From Veronia pacifica (GTDB taxonomy: Bacteria; Pseudomonadota; Gammaproteobacteria; Enterobacterales; Vibrionaceae): a DNA stretch of 61,383 nucleotides. Shown in pieces: positions 19,440 to 28,196 of the stretch. The notes beneath the pieces were generated by a model. That model was not told where the DNA came from, did not search any database, and worked only from the letters and a program-made list of their open reading frames with translations. The position numbers and the translations under genes were made by a program. Numbering within the stretch: position 1 is the stretch's first letter; every line of letters starts with the position of its first letter. Location of the stretch: contig NZ_LYBM01000034.1 of assembly GCF_001707825.1 (NCBI RefSeq), positions 1 to 61,383 of the forward strand. The letters run 5' to 3'.

Positions 19440-19548
19440 TGATTATGCTAAGCTCCTCCGTGCTGTGTGCACACGGCGGGGAGCCTCGGCTGGCCACGGT
19501 GGTACTGTCACCGCGTCCGGTGATGATTGGGGTGTTGCTGCACCCTGA
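19440..19548. other. Candidate cos region
   Basis: The 128-bp gap downstream of the portal gene corresponds to the place of cos in P2, beside gene Q. It is GC-rich with an imperfect hairpin around 19451-19484 (AGCTCCTCCGTG / CACGGCGGGGAGC), then GGCCACGGTGGTACTGTCACC. The GGCGGGG stretch recalls the P2 cohesive end as I remember it. No cleavage site can be proven from sequence. Confidence 0.35.
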
Positions 19549-20547
19549 TCATCGCTCCTCTTTCGTTGAATCTATTTCTTCAATGTCGACCAGATAAGGA
19601 GTGAAGTTGATCACCTCCTCTCCTATCCAGTCATTAAGTTCTCTGAATCTCTCCTGCAACGGCATCAGCTCATTGCGGGCAAAGACTTTGGTCGCCGCCT
19701 CTGCCGAGCCAAAACCGCCAGTATTCTGAGGGATGATCCCCATGATCTGCGGTGGCACTCGATGAGCCGCTAGCACGTCATCTCGGGTGACATTTTTGAT
19801 GTTGTAAAACTCATCTTTGGCTGAGACGTCAGCGATAGGGATGACCTGCAACCCGTCTTTTTTTCCGTCCGGCGCATACATGAATAGATTGCGGAAGTTA
19901 CCCGGCCCTTTTGACTCTTTCAGGGCCTTTCGCAGGTTGTTGATGTCCTGCTCTTCGTGAACGGTATCAGTGATATAGAGAATAAATCCGGCATGGCTGC
20001 CATTAAGGTAATACTTGCGCCTAAACAAGGTGGCAGACTCATTGAGCCATGCACTGTTGAGGGCCGCGAGGTATTCAGGCACACCATAGATTTCCTGATT
20101 GATATCAGGCTCCAGCAGGTGAAAAATGGTGCCGTGTTTGAAGTAATGTTTGTGTCCCTTGTCCGTTAAAAAAAGGTAATCGTCTTCAGGCATCCGACGG
20201 GTATATTTCGCAGGGCTGGGTTTGAGTTTTATTGTCTTTCCCAATCGAGTAATAACCCGTTCAAAATAGGCATTGCCAAACACCAGATAATCGAGTGCTA
20301 CTCTGCTGAAATCTTGTTTCGATAACAGGGGATGAGTGTGATAGCTGGAGACCAAAATATTACGTTTAACGGAGAGTGCAGAATGATGATGAACACTGGC
20401 GTTGAGTGACTTAGCTAACCCCTGCAGGCTGACCGGAGGCTCGTAGTAATCGCCATGTAGCCAGCATTCTCGGTATTCGGTGATTTCCCGCCCTTCAAGT
20501 ACAGGGACTGGATCGCCAAATGAAAATACCTCGATATTTTTGCTCAT
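19549..20547 (-). CDS. Q: Portal protein, P2 gpQ family
   Basis: 332 residues, close to P2 gpQ (344). It has the family run LHGDYYEPPVSLQGLAKSL, FGNAYFERV and a C-terminal AAHRVPPQIMGIIPQNTGGFG. It forms the dodecameric vertex ring through which DNA is packaged. It overlaps the terminase stop/start by one base on the minus strand, as in P2, where Q and P are transcribed away from the capsid genes. Confidence 0.95.
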   Translation of the reverse strand: MSKNIEVFSFGDPVPVLEGREITEYRECWLHGDYYEPPVSLQGLAKSLNASVHHHSALSVKRNILVSSYHTHPLLSKQDFSRVALDYLVFGNAYFERVITRLGKTIKLKPSPAKYTRRMPEDDYLFLTDKGHKHYFKHGTIFHLLEPDINQEIYGVPEYLAALNSAWLNESATLFRRKYYLNGSHAGFILYITDTVHEEQDINNLRKALKESKGPGNFRNLFMYAPDGKKDGLQVIPIADVSAKDEFYNIKNVTRDDVLAAHRVPPQIMGIIPQNTGGFGSAEAATKVFARNELMPLQERFRELNDWIGEEVINFTPYLVDIEEIDSTKEER

Positions 20548-22310
20548 CAGAAAATCTCCATCACAGTCCGCGAGCCGCCGCCAGACTCATCAATACTCAT
20601 TAGCGGTTCACGGTCGAGGGCATGCATGAGCGCCCACGCTAAATCGGCGTGTCCGGTTTCATTGGTTCGGCTTGCTTGATAGGTCACCTGCTTACCCGAG
20701 GTGGTCGATGTTTTGTGGATAGTGAGAAAGGCCAATGCCATATCATTCCAACCAGAATCGAACTCCAGACGGCGATGGCTAATCAGCTGTTTAGCCTTGA
20801 GTACCAGTCGGTTTTTCACCTCAACGGAATAGGTGATTTTGGTAGTGGCCGGGAAGAATTTACGCACCAGCTCGTATACGCCATAACCAATCCCACTGGT
20901 ATCGATAGCAATGTGCTGGACGTTATATTGTCTTGTCAGGCTTTTTATCCGGTTGGCCTGACTGTCAAAGTCGAGGTTATTCCAGCTATGTTTCTCCAAC
21001 ACCCTAAATTTACCGCCTGAGACCATAGGTGGAGAGACCACCACACAACTTGCATCATCACGGGTTCGTGATGGGTCGTAGCCAATCCAAACAGGACGGT
21101 TACTGAGTGGTTTACTGGTTAGTGGATAGAAGTCATCCCACACCGTCCAGCTATCGACCATGCAGGCCTGCAGCTCTGAAAGAGTGAAGATACTGGCTGC
21201 ATCATCGACAAACTGGCACATCAGCAGGTTGTTGTATTCCTGCTCGTTGTATTCGAGCTTTAGCTGCTCAAGGTCGAATAGATCACAGCCTGCAGCGACG
21301 GCATCCTCAACCGTAACAATTTGACGCCACTGACCGTCATCGCAGGTTTGCCCTGCCGCTAGGGCTTGGTGACTAATATCTATTTCAACCTTTTGGGCTT
21401 TCTTCCTACCACGGTTAAAAAGTTGTCCGTCCCAGAATGGATAAGCGTCATGGTTTAAAGTTGAGGGTGTAGAGAAATAGGTCTGCTTCCACTGCTTGTG
21501 CATCGCCATCCCGGATGCCACTTTGCGCAGCTCCTGAAAACGATAAATCCAGAAATACTCATCAATGTATAAATTGCCATGGTAGCTCTGGGCAGTGCGG
21601 GAGTTGGTACCGAGAAAATACAGATTGGCGCCATTCCAAAGTGTTATCGGGTCGCCTCTCAGTTCGATTCCGGTAACATCTTTAACGAATTGCAAAATGT
21701 ACTGACGGAAGACATGTGCCTGCGCTTTCGATGCAGAGAGGAAAATTTGATTCGTACCGTTGGCAATGGCATCCATCACTGCCTCACGGGCAAAGTACCA
21801 CGTAGCGCCAATTTGTCTGCTCTTGAGGATGTTACGGATCCGGTTGTTATCTCTGGCTTTAAGCCATACTCGCTGATACGGAAATAATGAAGATTTAAAC
21901 GCTTTTTTCAGCTCTTTGACGGCCTGTTCTGGTAGGAAATTTTTACCTGTCTTTTGCTGTTTCCTCTGGTTTCGTTTTTTGATCTTGGGGTTTAAATCAG
22001 CTTCAGTTCCGCCTGCTTCATAACGTCGTATCCTTGCTGTCCGCTCAAGCGATTTAGTCAGCAATTCAATCTCATTGAAATCCCTTTCAGTCTTCTCAGT
22101 TTTGTTGATTAGCTGGCACAGCCTTATATCAATCGCGCTCTCGACCTTCAATGCGACCGGAGCATCGTCCCACTTCTCCCGTCGTTTCCACGAGTCGATG
22201 GTCGCGTACGGTACCTCTAGCTGCCTGCTAATCTCAGCGACAGGATAGCCCTGCCAATACTTCTGACGGGCCTGATTGCGGATGTTGAAATCAACGGTCT
22301 TCGTGCTCAT
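20547..22310 (-). CDS. P: Terminase large subunit, P2 gpP family
   Basis: 587 residues (P2 gpP 590). An N-terminal helix-turn-helix (YWQGYPVAEISRQLEVPYATIDSWKRREKW, about 15-45) is followed by the ATPase with LKSRQIGATWYFAREA as the P-loop equivalent (about 160-175), then a RuvC-like nuclease beginning VWIGYDPSRTRDDAS. It powers DNA packaging with gpM and the portal. It diverges from the scaffold gene. Confidence 0.95.
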   Translation of the reverse strand: MSTKTVDFNIRNQARQKYWQGYPVAEISRQLEVPYATIDSWKRREKWDDAPVALKVESAIDIRLCQLINKTEKTERDFNEIELLTKSLERTARIRRYEAGGTEADLNPKIKKRNQRKQQKTGKNFLPEQAVKELKKAFKSSLFPYQRVWLKARDNNRIRNILKSRQIGATWYFAREAVMDAIANGTNQIFLSASKAQAHVFRQYILQFVKDVTGIELRGDPITLWNGANLYFLGTNSRTAQSYHGNLYIDEYFWIYRFQELRKVASGMAMHKQWKQTYFSTPSTLNHDAYPFWDGQLFNRGRKKAQKVEIDISHQALAAGQTCDDGQWRQIVTVEDAVAAGCDLFDLEQLKLEYNEQEYNNLLMCQFVDDAASIFTLSELQACMVDSWTVWDDFYPLTSKPLSNRPVWIGYDPSRTRDDASCVVVSPPMVSGGKFRVLEKHSWNNLDFDSQANRIKSLTRQYNVQHIAIDTSGIGYGVYELVRKFFPATTKITYSVEVKNRLVLKAKQLISHRRLEFDSGWNDMALAFLTIHKTSTTSGKQVTYQASRTNETGHADLAWALMHALDREPLMSIDESGGGSRTVMEIF

Positions 22311-22355
22311 GCGCTAAGACTAACGGGCTATGAACATCGACAGCAGGACTTGTTA

Positions 22356-22376
22356 GTTGATATCAGTGGTATCAAC
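22356..22376. promoter_or_regulatory. Inverted repeat between divergent P and O genes
   Basis: Perfect 7-bp arms GTTGATA and TATCAAC separated by 7 bp. A related half, GTTGTTATCAG, follows at about 22387. In P2 this gap holds the two divergent late promoters switched on by Ogr, so this is a candidate activator site; it does not match the TGT-N12-ACA pattern of P2 Ogr sites well. Confidence 0.4.
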
Positions 22377-22449
22377 CGTCAGCAGGTTGTTATCAGTAAA
22401 AACTTAGCCAACTATGCCTTTAAACACAGTGACTGACGAACCAGAAGAC

Positions 22450-23271
22450 ATGAGCAAACTGATATCTAAATTTGTCCGGGTCTGCCGGGAGGGAGCCACG
22501 ACAGACGGCCGAAAAATTACGCGGCAACAAATTGATGAAATGGCGTCCAACTACAACCCGGACATCTACGGCGCGAGAATTTGGCTGGAACACTTCCGCA
22601 GCCTTTTGCCTGATGGCGTGTTTCCAGCATTTGGTGATGTCACAGCCCTAAAGGCAGACGATGACCAGGAAGGTAAACGAATTCTATTAGCCAAGCTCTC
22701 TCCCACGTCTGAGTTGCTGGAACTTAACAAACGCAAGCAAAAGGTCTTCACCTCCATTGAAATGGATCCCAGCTTTAGCGATACCAAACAAGCTTATATG
22801 GTCGGCCTTGCTGTCACTGACAGTCCCGCAAGTTTGGGTACAGAAATGTTGCAGTTTAGCCAGAAGAATCGCGATCAGTTTTCACAAGGCACAGATATTC
22901 CCAATACGGTTTTTTCTGAATCTGTCGAGGTCGATGAACTCGAATTTGACGAAGACAGCGAAGAGGACGACAAACCTTCCCTCCTCTCTCGTATCCGCGA
23001 ATTGTTAAGCGGGCAGCAACGCAACCAAGATCAGCAATTGGAAGACATTGAATCAAGCCTGCTGGCTTTGGCTGAAACTCAGCAGAAAATTCAAGGTGAT
23101 CTAAAAGAACAATCGTCAAACCACACGAAATTCGATGACCTTGAAAACAAACTTTCCGAATTATCCACCCGACTCGATTCGCTCACCAACCAGCTCAGCA
23201 AGGACGCTGACACCCACCATTCTGCCAGACCTTCAGCGACAGGCACCGAAGCTGCGCTGACTGACTGTTGA
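22450..23271 (+). CDS. O: Capsid scaffold and protease, P2 gpO family
   Basis: About 273 residues from MSKLISKFVRV, similar to the start of P2 gpO; an in-frame ATG at 22414 adds 12 residues. The N-terminal protease part contains CREGATTDGRKITRQQIDEMASNYNPDIYGARIWLEH; the acidic, coiled C-terminal part (from about 165) is the scaffold. It guides assembly of gpN and is cleaved during maturation. First gene of the rightward late operon. Confidence 0.93.
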   Translation: MSKLISKFVRVCREGATTDGRKITRQQIDEMASNYNPDIYGARIWLEHFRSLLPDGVFPAFGDVTALKADDDQEGKRILLAKLSPTSELLELNKRKQKVFTSIEMDPSFSDTKQAYMVGLAVTDSPASLGTEMLQFSQKNRDQFSQGTDIPNTVFSESVEVDELEFDEDSEEDDKPSLLSRIRELLSGQQRNQDQQLEDIESSLLALAETQQKIQGDLKEQSSNHTKFDDLENKLSELSTRLDSLTNQLSKDADTHHSARPSATGTEAALTDC

Positions 23272-23285
23272 GGAGCACATAACTT

Positions 23286-24293
23286 ATGCGCAACGAAACA
23301 CGACAACACTACAACGCTTATGTGCGCCGACAAGCCGAACTGAACGGTATAGAAGATGGTACACAGCAGTTCAGTGTCGAACCCACCGTCGAGCAATCAT
23401 TGGAAGAGCGCATCCGCGAATCATCCGGTTTTCTGCAACGCATCAACATTCATGGTGTCAGAGAGCAGGAAGGCGAAAAACTTGGTCTGGATGTTGGCTC
23501 AACAATCGCCAGCACTACAGATACAGACCTGAAAGAACGCGAAACCGCCGACCCAACTTCGCTCGATAAAGACCGCTATCGCTGTCAACAAACCAACTTC
23601 GATACCCATGTGAAATACGCAAAGCTCGATGCGTGGGCGAAGTTTCCAGGTTTTCAAACCCGCCTTCGTAACGTCGTGACTCAACAGATTGCCAGAGACC
23701 GATTAATGATTGGCTTCAACGGTCTAAGTCGTTCAGCAACCTCTGATCGTGCCGCCAACCCGCTGTTGCAAGACGTCAATGTCGGCTGGCTGGAGCACCT
23801 GAGACAAAACAGCCAAGAGAGTGTGATTTCAGATATCAAAGTCGGCAACGGCGGAGACTACCAGAATATTGATGCCGCCGTTTACGATGCCACCAATGAG
23901 TTGATAGCCGAGTGGTACCGCGATGATCCAGAACTCGTGGTGATCATGGGTCGTGAATTATTGGCAGATAAATACCTCGCATTGATCAATGAACATGACG
24001 CACCGACCGAGCGTAACGCGCTTGATATTATTATCAGTAACAAACAAATCGGTGGACTTAAAACAGTCCGAGTGCCCTATTTCCCCTCACGTTCATTTGC
24101 CATTACTCGCCTGAATAATCTCAGTATTTACTATCAGGAAGGCAGTCGTCGCCGACACATCATGGATAACCCAAGACGTGACAGGATAGAAGACTATCAA
24201 TCAGTCAATGAGGCCTATGTGGTTGAGGACTACAACCTCGTCTGTCTGGTTGAAAACATTCTGGTTCCTGATGGTTCAGGGGGCTGGGCCTAA
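23286..24293 (+). CDS. N: Major capsid protein, P2 gpN family
   Basis: 335 residues (P2 gpN 357). It starts MRNETRQHYNAYVRRQAELNG and contains FLQRINIHGV, GWLEHLR and VVIMGRELLADKY, typical of this capsid family (HK97 fold). It forms the icosahedral shell with gpO as scaffold. It overlaps the next start by one base. Confidence 0.96.
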   Translation: MRNETRQHYNAYVRRQAELNGIEDGTQQFSVEPTVEQSLEERIRESSGFLQRINIHGVREQEGEKLGLDVGSTIASTTDTDLKERETADPTSLDKDRYRCQQTNFDTHVKYAKLDAWAKFPGFQTRLRNVVTQQIARDRLMIGFNGLSRSATSDRAANPLLQDVNVGWLEHLRQNSQESVISDIKVGNGGDYQNIDAAVYDATNELIAEWYRDDPELVVIMGRELLADKYLALINEHDAPTERNALDIIISNKQIGGLKTVRVPYFPSRSFAITRLNNLSIYYQEGSRRRHIMDNPRRDRIEDYQSVNEAYVVEDYNLVCLVENILVPDGSGGWA

Positions 24294-24934
24294 TGAGTAT
24301 CGCCAGACATCATAGACAAAAAACACTGGCGGAAAAGGAGTCACAAAGCCGTTCTGAGCAAGGCCTTCAGATGAACGCTAGCCAGTATGAATTGATGCTG
24401 GCTCAATTAAAAACGCACCAAAGGCAACTCTCTAAAATTCAAAGCTTATCTCGGAGAGCGACGGTTAAGTCAGAGATCCTCTCAGACTATGACGCCTATG
24501 TAGAGGGTGTTCTTTCGGCTGGTGCAGGCCATCAAGATGATGTGTTAATGACCGTCATGGTCTGGCGAATTGACGCAGGAGATTTAGAGGGAGCGATGGC
24601 AATTGCAGAGTATGCCATTCAGTTCAATCTGGCGATGCCTGAGAGGTTTAAGCGAGACACTGCAACCTTAATTGCTGAAGAGATAGCCGATGCATTTCTT
24701 AATCACAACATCGATGCCAAAGTCCCTCTAGCTCAAACTGTCGAGCTAACCAAAGACCATGATATGCCTGATGAGGTTCGCTCCCGGCTTCACAAAGCGT
24801 TGGGGCTAGCTCTCTCCGAGGACGACAAAGCGAACGCTATTGTTCACTTAAAACAATCACTGGCACTTAACCCTAGAGCCGGTGTGAAGAAAACCATGGA
24901 GAAACTCCAACGGGAGATTAGCTCCGAGAGTTAA
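24293..24934 (+). CDS. M: Terminase small subunit, P2 gpM family
   Basis: 213 residues, basic at the N-terminus (ARHHRQKTLAEKES). QYELMLAQLKTHQRQLSKIQS and VLMTVMVWRIDAGDLEGAM are characteristic of gpM. It recognises and cuts cos with gpP. Overlaps the capsid stop. Confidence 0.92.
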   Translation: MSIARHHRQKTLAEKESQSRSEQGLQMNASQYELMLAQLKTHQRQLSKIQSLSRRATVKSEILSDYDAYVEGVLSAGAGHQDDVLMTVMVWRIDAGDLEGAMAIAEYAIQFNLAMPERFKRDTATLIAEEIADAFLNHNIDAKVPLAQTVELTKDHDMPDEVRSRLHKALGLALSEDDKANAIVHLKQSLALNPRAGVKKTMEKLQREISSES

Positions 24935-25039
24935 TAACCGGGTCCCCCCACCCGCAGCGGCTCAGTGTATTTTCGTCCTCGTGACAGATAATCATACTGG
25001 TGCCCGCTGCCTCCTCAGTCCTAACTGTGCGGGAGGTGC

Positions 25040-25501
25040 ATGATGAGCGGATTTATCGCGACCAACAATCCCAACGAAGTCTCGGATAACGTCAAAAATA
25101 ATGGCTTTTTTCCTGATGTCGATATCAGTGATTTCAGAGCAACAATGCGGGTCGATCAAACTATCCACACTGCCAACCTCAAACATAATCTGACCCTTGC
25201 TATGACTGCTGTGAACCAGGAACTGGCGGACTGGCAACACAGTCAACAAAAGAACACGCTCGCTGAGGTGATATCTGAATCTTATGGCACTCACTCTCGT
25301 GTCGAATTTCTTTATCGCGCAGCCCTTTTTAACAAAACGAAAAGTGCTCTTTTAGAGAATTACCGGGACTTTGACAGCACCAAATCAGGCCATGAAAAAG
25401 CTGACGAGATGAAAGCCAGAATCGACGACCACCTTCGTCTATCCCGCGAAGCCATCCGCCTGCTACTTGGTATATCGAAAGTCACTGTGGAGTTAATCTG
25501 A
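25040..25501 (+). CDS. L: Head completion protein, P2 gpL family
   Basis: 153 residues. FFPDVDISDFRATMRVDQTI and RVEFLYRAALFNKTKSALLENYRDFDST fit gpL. The start has two ATG codons (25040, 25043) after GGGAGGTG; MSGFIATN from 25043 is equally likely. It closes the filled head. Overlaps gpX by one base. Confidence 0.93.
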   Translation: MMSGFIATNNPNEVSDNVKNNGFFPDVDISDFRATMRVDQTIHTANLKHNLTLAMTAVNQELADWQHSQQKNTLAEVISESYGTHSRVEFLYRAALFNKTKSALLENYRDFDSTKSGHEKADEMKARIDDHLRLSREAIRLLLGISKVTVELI

Positions 25502-25701
25502 TGAAAGTACTCACCCAACAGGGCGACACCCTCGACCTAGTTTGCTGGCGGTATTTCAACACAACAGCTGGGATCACTGAAGAAGTGCTTAGCCTTAACC
25601 CACATATCGATCAAAACACCCCTTTTATCCCACATGGAACGGCAGTAGAACTCCCTCAATACCATGCACCTATTAAACCCACTATTCATCTTTGGGACTA
25701 G
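25501..25701 (+). CDS. X: Tail protein X, P2 gpX family
   Basis: 66 residues with the LysM-like pattern QQGDTLDLVCWRYF and VLSLNPHI. Conserved small tail protein in P2-like phages, located directly after L as in P2. Confidence 0.92.
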   Translation: MKVLTQQGDTLDLVCWRYFNTTAGITEEVLSLNPHIDQNTPFIPHGTAVELPQYHAPIKPTIHLWD

Positions 25702-25703
25702 CC

Positions 25704-26093
25704 ATGAGCCAATTCACTCTCAGTCATCGTTCGTACCAAAAAATGGAAGGCATTCACCTTGATTTACGCCGGATAGTTGAACGGGCCATCGATATCACTT
25801 GCACCGACTTTACCGTATTGGAAGGCGTGAGAACGATTGAGCGCCAGAAAAAGCTGGTCGCCAGCGGTGCATCAAGCACCCTGAGAAGTCGCCACCTTAC
25901 AGGTCATGCGGTTGACCTTGGAGCCTATGTTGATGGCTGCGTTGATTGGAGCTGGCCGCTTTATCACAAAATCGCAGCGGCCATGAAGCAGGCAGCGAAT
26001 GAACTCGGTATCGATATTGTCTGGGGCGGCGACTGGACCACCTTTCCTGATGGCCCTCACTTTCAGCTCAGTTGGCAGGCATACCCATTATGA
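25704..26093 (+). CDS. Endolysin, M15 peptidase family
   Basis: 129 residues from MSQFTLSHRSYQKM. Zinc motifs SRHLTGHAVDLGAY and DGPHFQL define the M15 L-Ala-D-Glu or D-Ala-D-Ala peptidase fold of small phage endolysins. It stands at the place of P2 gene K, whose product is a different kind of hydrolase. No signal peptide, so a holin is needed. Confidence 0.9.
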   Translation: MSQFTLSHRSYQKMEGIHLDLRRIVERAIDITCTDFTVLEGVRTIERQKKLVASGASSTLRSRHLTGHAVDLGAYVDGCVDWSWPLYHKIAAAMKQAANELGIDIVWGGDWTTFPDGPHFQLSWQAYPL

Positions 26094-26305
26094 ACGGCTC
26101 AGATCAATGGTATATCCGAAGAAGGATCGTCATTTTTACACTGCTACTTTGTGGTGTTGTCATCGTTTATTTGATGCTCAAAGGCGAAAGTAACCCTCTT
26201 AATCAATCATTGGTGAATGGCGCCTATTTGCTAGCGGGTTCGGTGATTGGCACCTATGTATTCGGTGCAACATGGGATGACAGTTTCAGAAGCAGGAGCA
26301 AATAG
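26090..26305 (+). CDS. Small two-helix membrane protein, candidate holin
   Basis: 71 residues from MNGSDQWYIRRR. Hydrophobic segments lie at about 13-32 and 46-63, with a charged C-terminus, the layout of a small class II holin. It overlaps the endolysin stop and precedes Rz. Holin function is inferred from position and topology. Confidence 0.65.
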   Translation: MNGSDQWYIRRRIVIFTLLLCGVVIVYLMLKGESNPLNQSLVNGAYLLAGSVIGTYVFGATWDDSFRSRSK

Positions 26306-26306
26306 T

Positions 26307-26681
26307 ATGACGATTTTGAGTTTTACTTCTCTTCTTCGTTTCTGGCCTGCCGCAGCACTGCCGTTGGCTTTAGCCCTTGGGTATGGAAAAGGCTGGTTGG
26401 ACGGCAATCTTAATGCGGGTGAAAACTGCTTGGCGGAGAAGGAACTGGCTGTCACTCGTACTCTTGAACAGGAAAGAAATACAGCCGATGAGCGCAACGT
26501 TATAGCCGACGTATTCCATGCTAAACAAGAACAGGCAAAACAACAGGTTCAGGAAATTGAAAAAGAGGTCGTAAGCTATGCAAATCAATACATTGATGAT
26601 GACTGTAGCCTTGATGACGATGGCCTGCAGCTCATCAACAAACTTATCGATGCAGCCAACGGCGACCTCGCTCAGCATTGA
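26307..26681 (+). CDS. Rz-like inner-membrane spanin
   Basis: 124 residues: one N-terminal hydrophobic segment (about 10-28), then a long helical, charged region typical of i-spanins. The start at ATG 26307 is two bases after the candidate holin stop. It pairs with the lipoprotein encoded in another frame over its 3' end. Confidence 0.8.
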   Translation: MTILSFTSLLRFWPAAALPLALALGYGKGWLDGNLNAGENCLAEKELAVTRTLEQERNTADERNVIADVFHAKQEQAKQQVQEIEKEVVSYANQYIDDDCSLDDDGLQLINKLIDAANGDLAQH

Positions 26682-26862
26682 CCGCTCTCTGCTCCGACCT
26701 TGCGCAAAGCTCCCTCTGCTCGGCAATGGTGGCATGGTCACGCGACTACATTTTTCGAAGTTAGTGATCACCATGTATGGCGATTGTCGTCGAAAGCATC
26801 AGGCACTTATCGACTCAGTCAACACGATGAACAGACGAGGTAAGAAAAATGAAGCCAGATAA
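26578..26862 (+). CDS. Rz1-like outer-membrane spanin lipoprotein, overlapping Rz
   Basis: 94 residues starting MQINTLMMTVALMTMAC, a short lipoprotein signal with C17 as acylation site. The C-terminal GDCRRKHQALIDSV resembles P2 LysC/Rz1 proteins. It begins inside the Rz gene in another frame and runs 181 bp past it, the overlapped spanin arrangement. With Rz it would fuse inner and outer membranes at lysis. Confidence 0.78.
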   Translation: MQINTLMMTVALMTMACSSSTNLSMQPTATSLSIDRSLLRPCAKLPLLGNGGMVTRLHFSKLVITMYGDCRRKHQALIDSVNTMNRRGKKNEAR

Positions 26863-27133
26863 CGAACGTAGCCAGTGGCACCTCGATAAAACCATAAGTA
26901 TCGGCCATATCCTAAGTACCATCATCATAGGCTTCTCATTACTCTCATGGGCACTTGCCGTTGATAAACGCGTCGAGCAAAACGCTCAGCATATTCAGTT
27001 TCTGTATGACAACGAAAAACGCATAGAAGAAAGGGTCGAAGCCACAAGGGATGAGATACGTCAGGACCTCCGAAATATAGGTGGCAAGCTCGACCGCTTA
27101 ATCGAGCGTCAGCTCAGGGACAAACAGAACTAG
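26849..27133 (+). CDS. Membrane protein with coiled coil, lysis cassette
   Basis: 94 residues with one hydrophobic segment (about 17-38, ISIGHILSTIIIGFSLLSWALAV) followed by a charged coiled coil (about 42-94). It overlaps the Rz1 end and precedes tail gene R. I do not recognise a family; the topology resembles phage holin-like or accessory lysis proteins. Confidence 0.65.
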   Translation: MKPDNERSQWHLDKTISIGHILSTIIIGFSLLSWALAVDKRVEQNAQHIQFLYDNEKRIEERVEATRDEIRQDLRNIGGKLDRLIERQLRDKQN

Positions 27134-27141
27134 GAGGCTCC

Positions 27142-27564
27142 ATGAAAAAGCTTGAGTCGCTCCGGGAGTATTTATTGTCATCGCCTCTTAGTATCGAACC
27201 GGATGATTTACTGACGTTCGCAGAGCAAGGTCAGGTAATCAGTTACCGAGGAGAGCAAAACAACCATTTTGAGTTGAGCTACCTTGCCAACATCATCATC
27301 ACTGACTTTGCTGGCCGGGCTGAAGAAGTTGCTTATCTGACCCTCGAATGGATGAAGCTCAATCAACCCACTTACGATCAGGAAGCACTCGAATTTGAGG
27401 TGGATATTCTCAGCCAATCAGCCGTCGACTTATCTCTAAGGCTAAAGCTCTCAGAAGTTGTCAAAGTGGATATCAAAGCAGATGGTATTCACCTTAAATC
27501 CTGTGTTGGCCCAGATCTCACTGAAATCCTAATTCCAAACCAGGAACAAGCCGCGAATGAATAA
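27142..27564 (+). CDS. R: Tail completion protein, P2 gpR family
   Basis: 140 residues. MKKLESLREYLLSSPLSIEPDDLLTFAEQGQV is the gpR N-terminal pattern. Good ribosome site TAGGAGG at 27131. It overlaps gene S by eight bases. Confidence 0.9.
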   Translation: MKKLESLREYLLSSPLSIEPDDLLTFAEQGQVISYRGEQNNHFELSYLANIIITDFAGRAEEVAYLTLEWMKLNQPTYDQEALEFEVDILSQSAVDLSLRLKLSEVVKVDIKADGIHLKSCVGPDLTEILIPNQEQAANE

Positions 27565-27997
27565 CTTCAATGATATTGAGCCTTGGGCCGAATCCATCTT
27601 GCGCTCGATAGCGCCGAAGCAACGCAAAAAACTGTTCCGTGAAATGGCACTGGAGATTAGAAGAAACCAACAAGAACGGATGAAGGCTCAAGAAGACCCT
27701 GACGGGAAAAAGTGGGCGCCCAGAAAAGAACGACGAGATAGACATGGTCGCGTTCAGCGTAAAAAGAAAATGATGATGGGCCTACGCAAGGCGAAACGAT
27801 TGAAGGCCCAGTCGACACCAGATGGCTTAGCTGTTGGCTATGAAGGGCGCGATGCAAGGATTGCAAAGGTACATCACTTTGGTTTAAGGGATAAGGCACC
27901 GAGGCTTCATTCAATCAAATACCAAACTAGACGGATTATTGACAATAATAATGATTATATCATTTTATTCCTGAAATTATTAAAAACAGACAAATAG
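27557..27997 (+). CDS. S: Tail completion protein, P2 gpS family
   Basis: 146 residues, very basic. LLRSIAPKQRKKLFREMALEIRRNQQERMKAQEDPDGKKWAPRK (in parts) is the gpS signature and FHFG-like HHFGLRDKAPR follows near the C-terminus. Final gene of the first tail block. Confidence 0.9.
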   Translation: MNNFNDIEPWAESILRSIAPKQRKKLFREMALEIRRNQQERMKAQEDPDGKKWAPRKERRDRHGRVQRKKKMMMGLRKAKRLKAQSTPDGLAVGYEGRDARIAKVHHFGLRDKAPRLHSIKYQTRRIIDNNNDYIILFLKLLKTDK

Positions 27998-28196
27998 CAA
28001 CATATTAAAGATGAAAACATGTAATTAACAAAAAAAACATTGTGAGAATACACACAATTAAAAACATCATTTAGCACTTCAATCAACCATCATAAATTTG
28101 TTATTGAAAAGGTTTTAAAAAAATAAAATCATATCTCTTAGAATACTCTTTCTGTCAATAAATCAAATTCATTAATGATATAGAGATAATAATGAG

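Noticed and set aside
24935-25039. Hairpin before gene L as terminator
   Set aside because: The complementary CCCGC and GCGGG are separated by a long unpaired stretch, no T run follows, and the operon continues.
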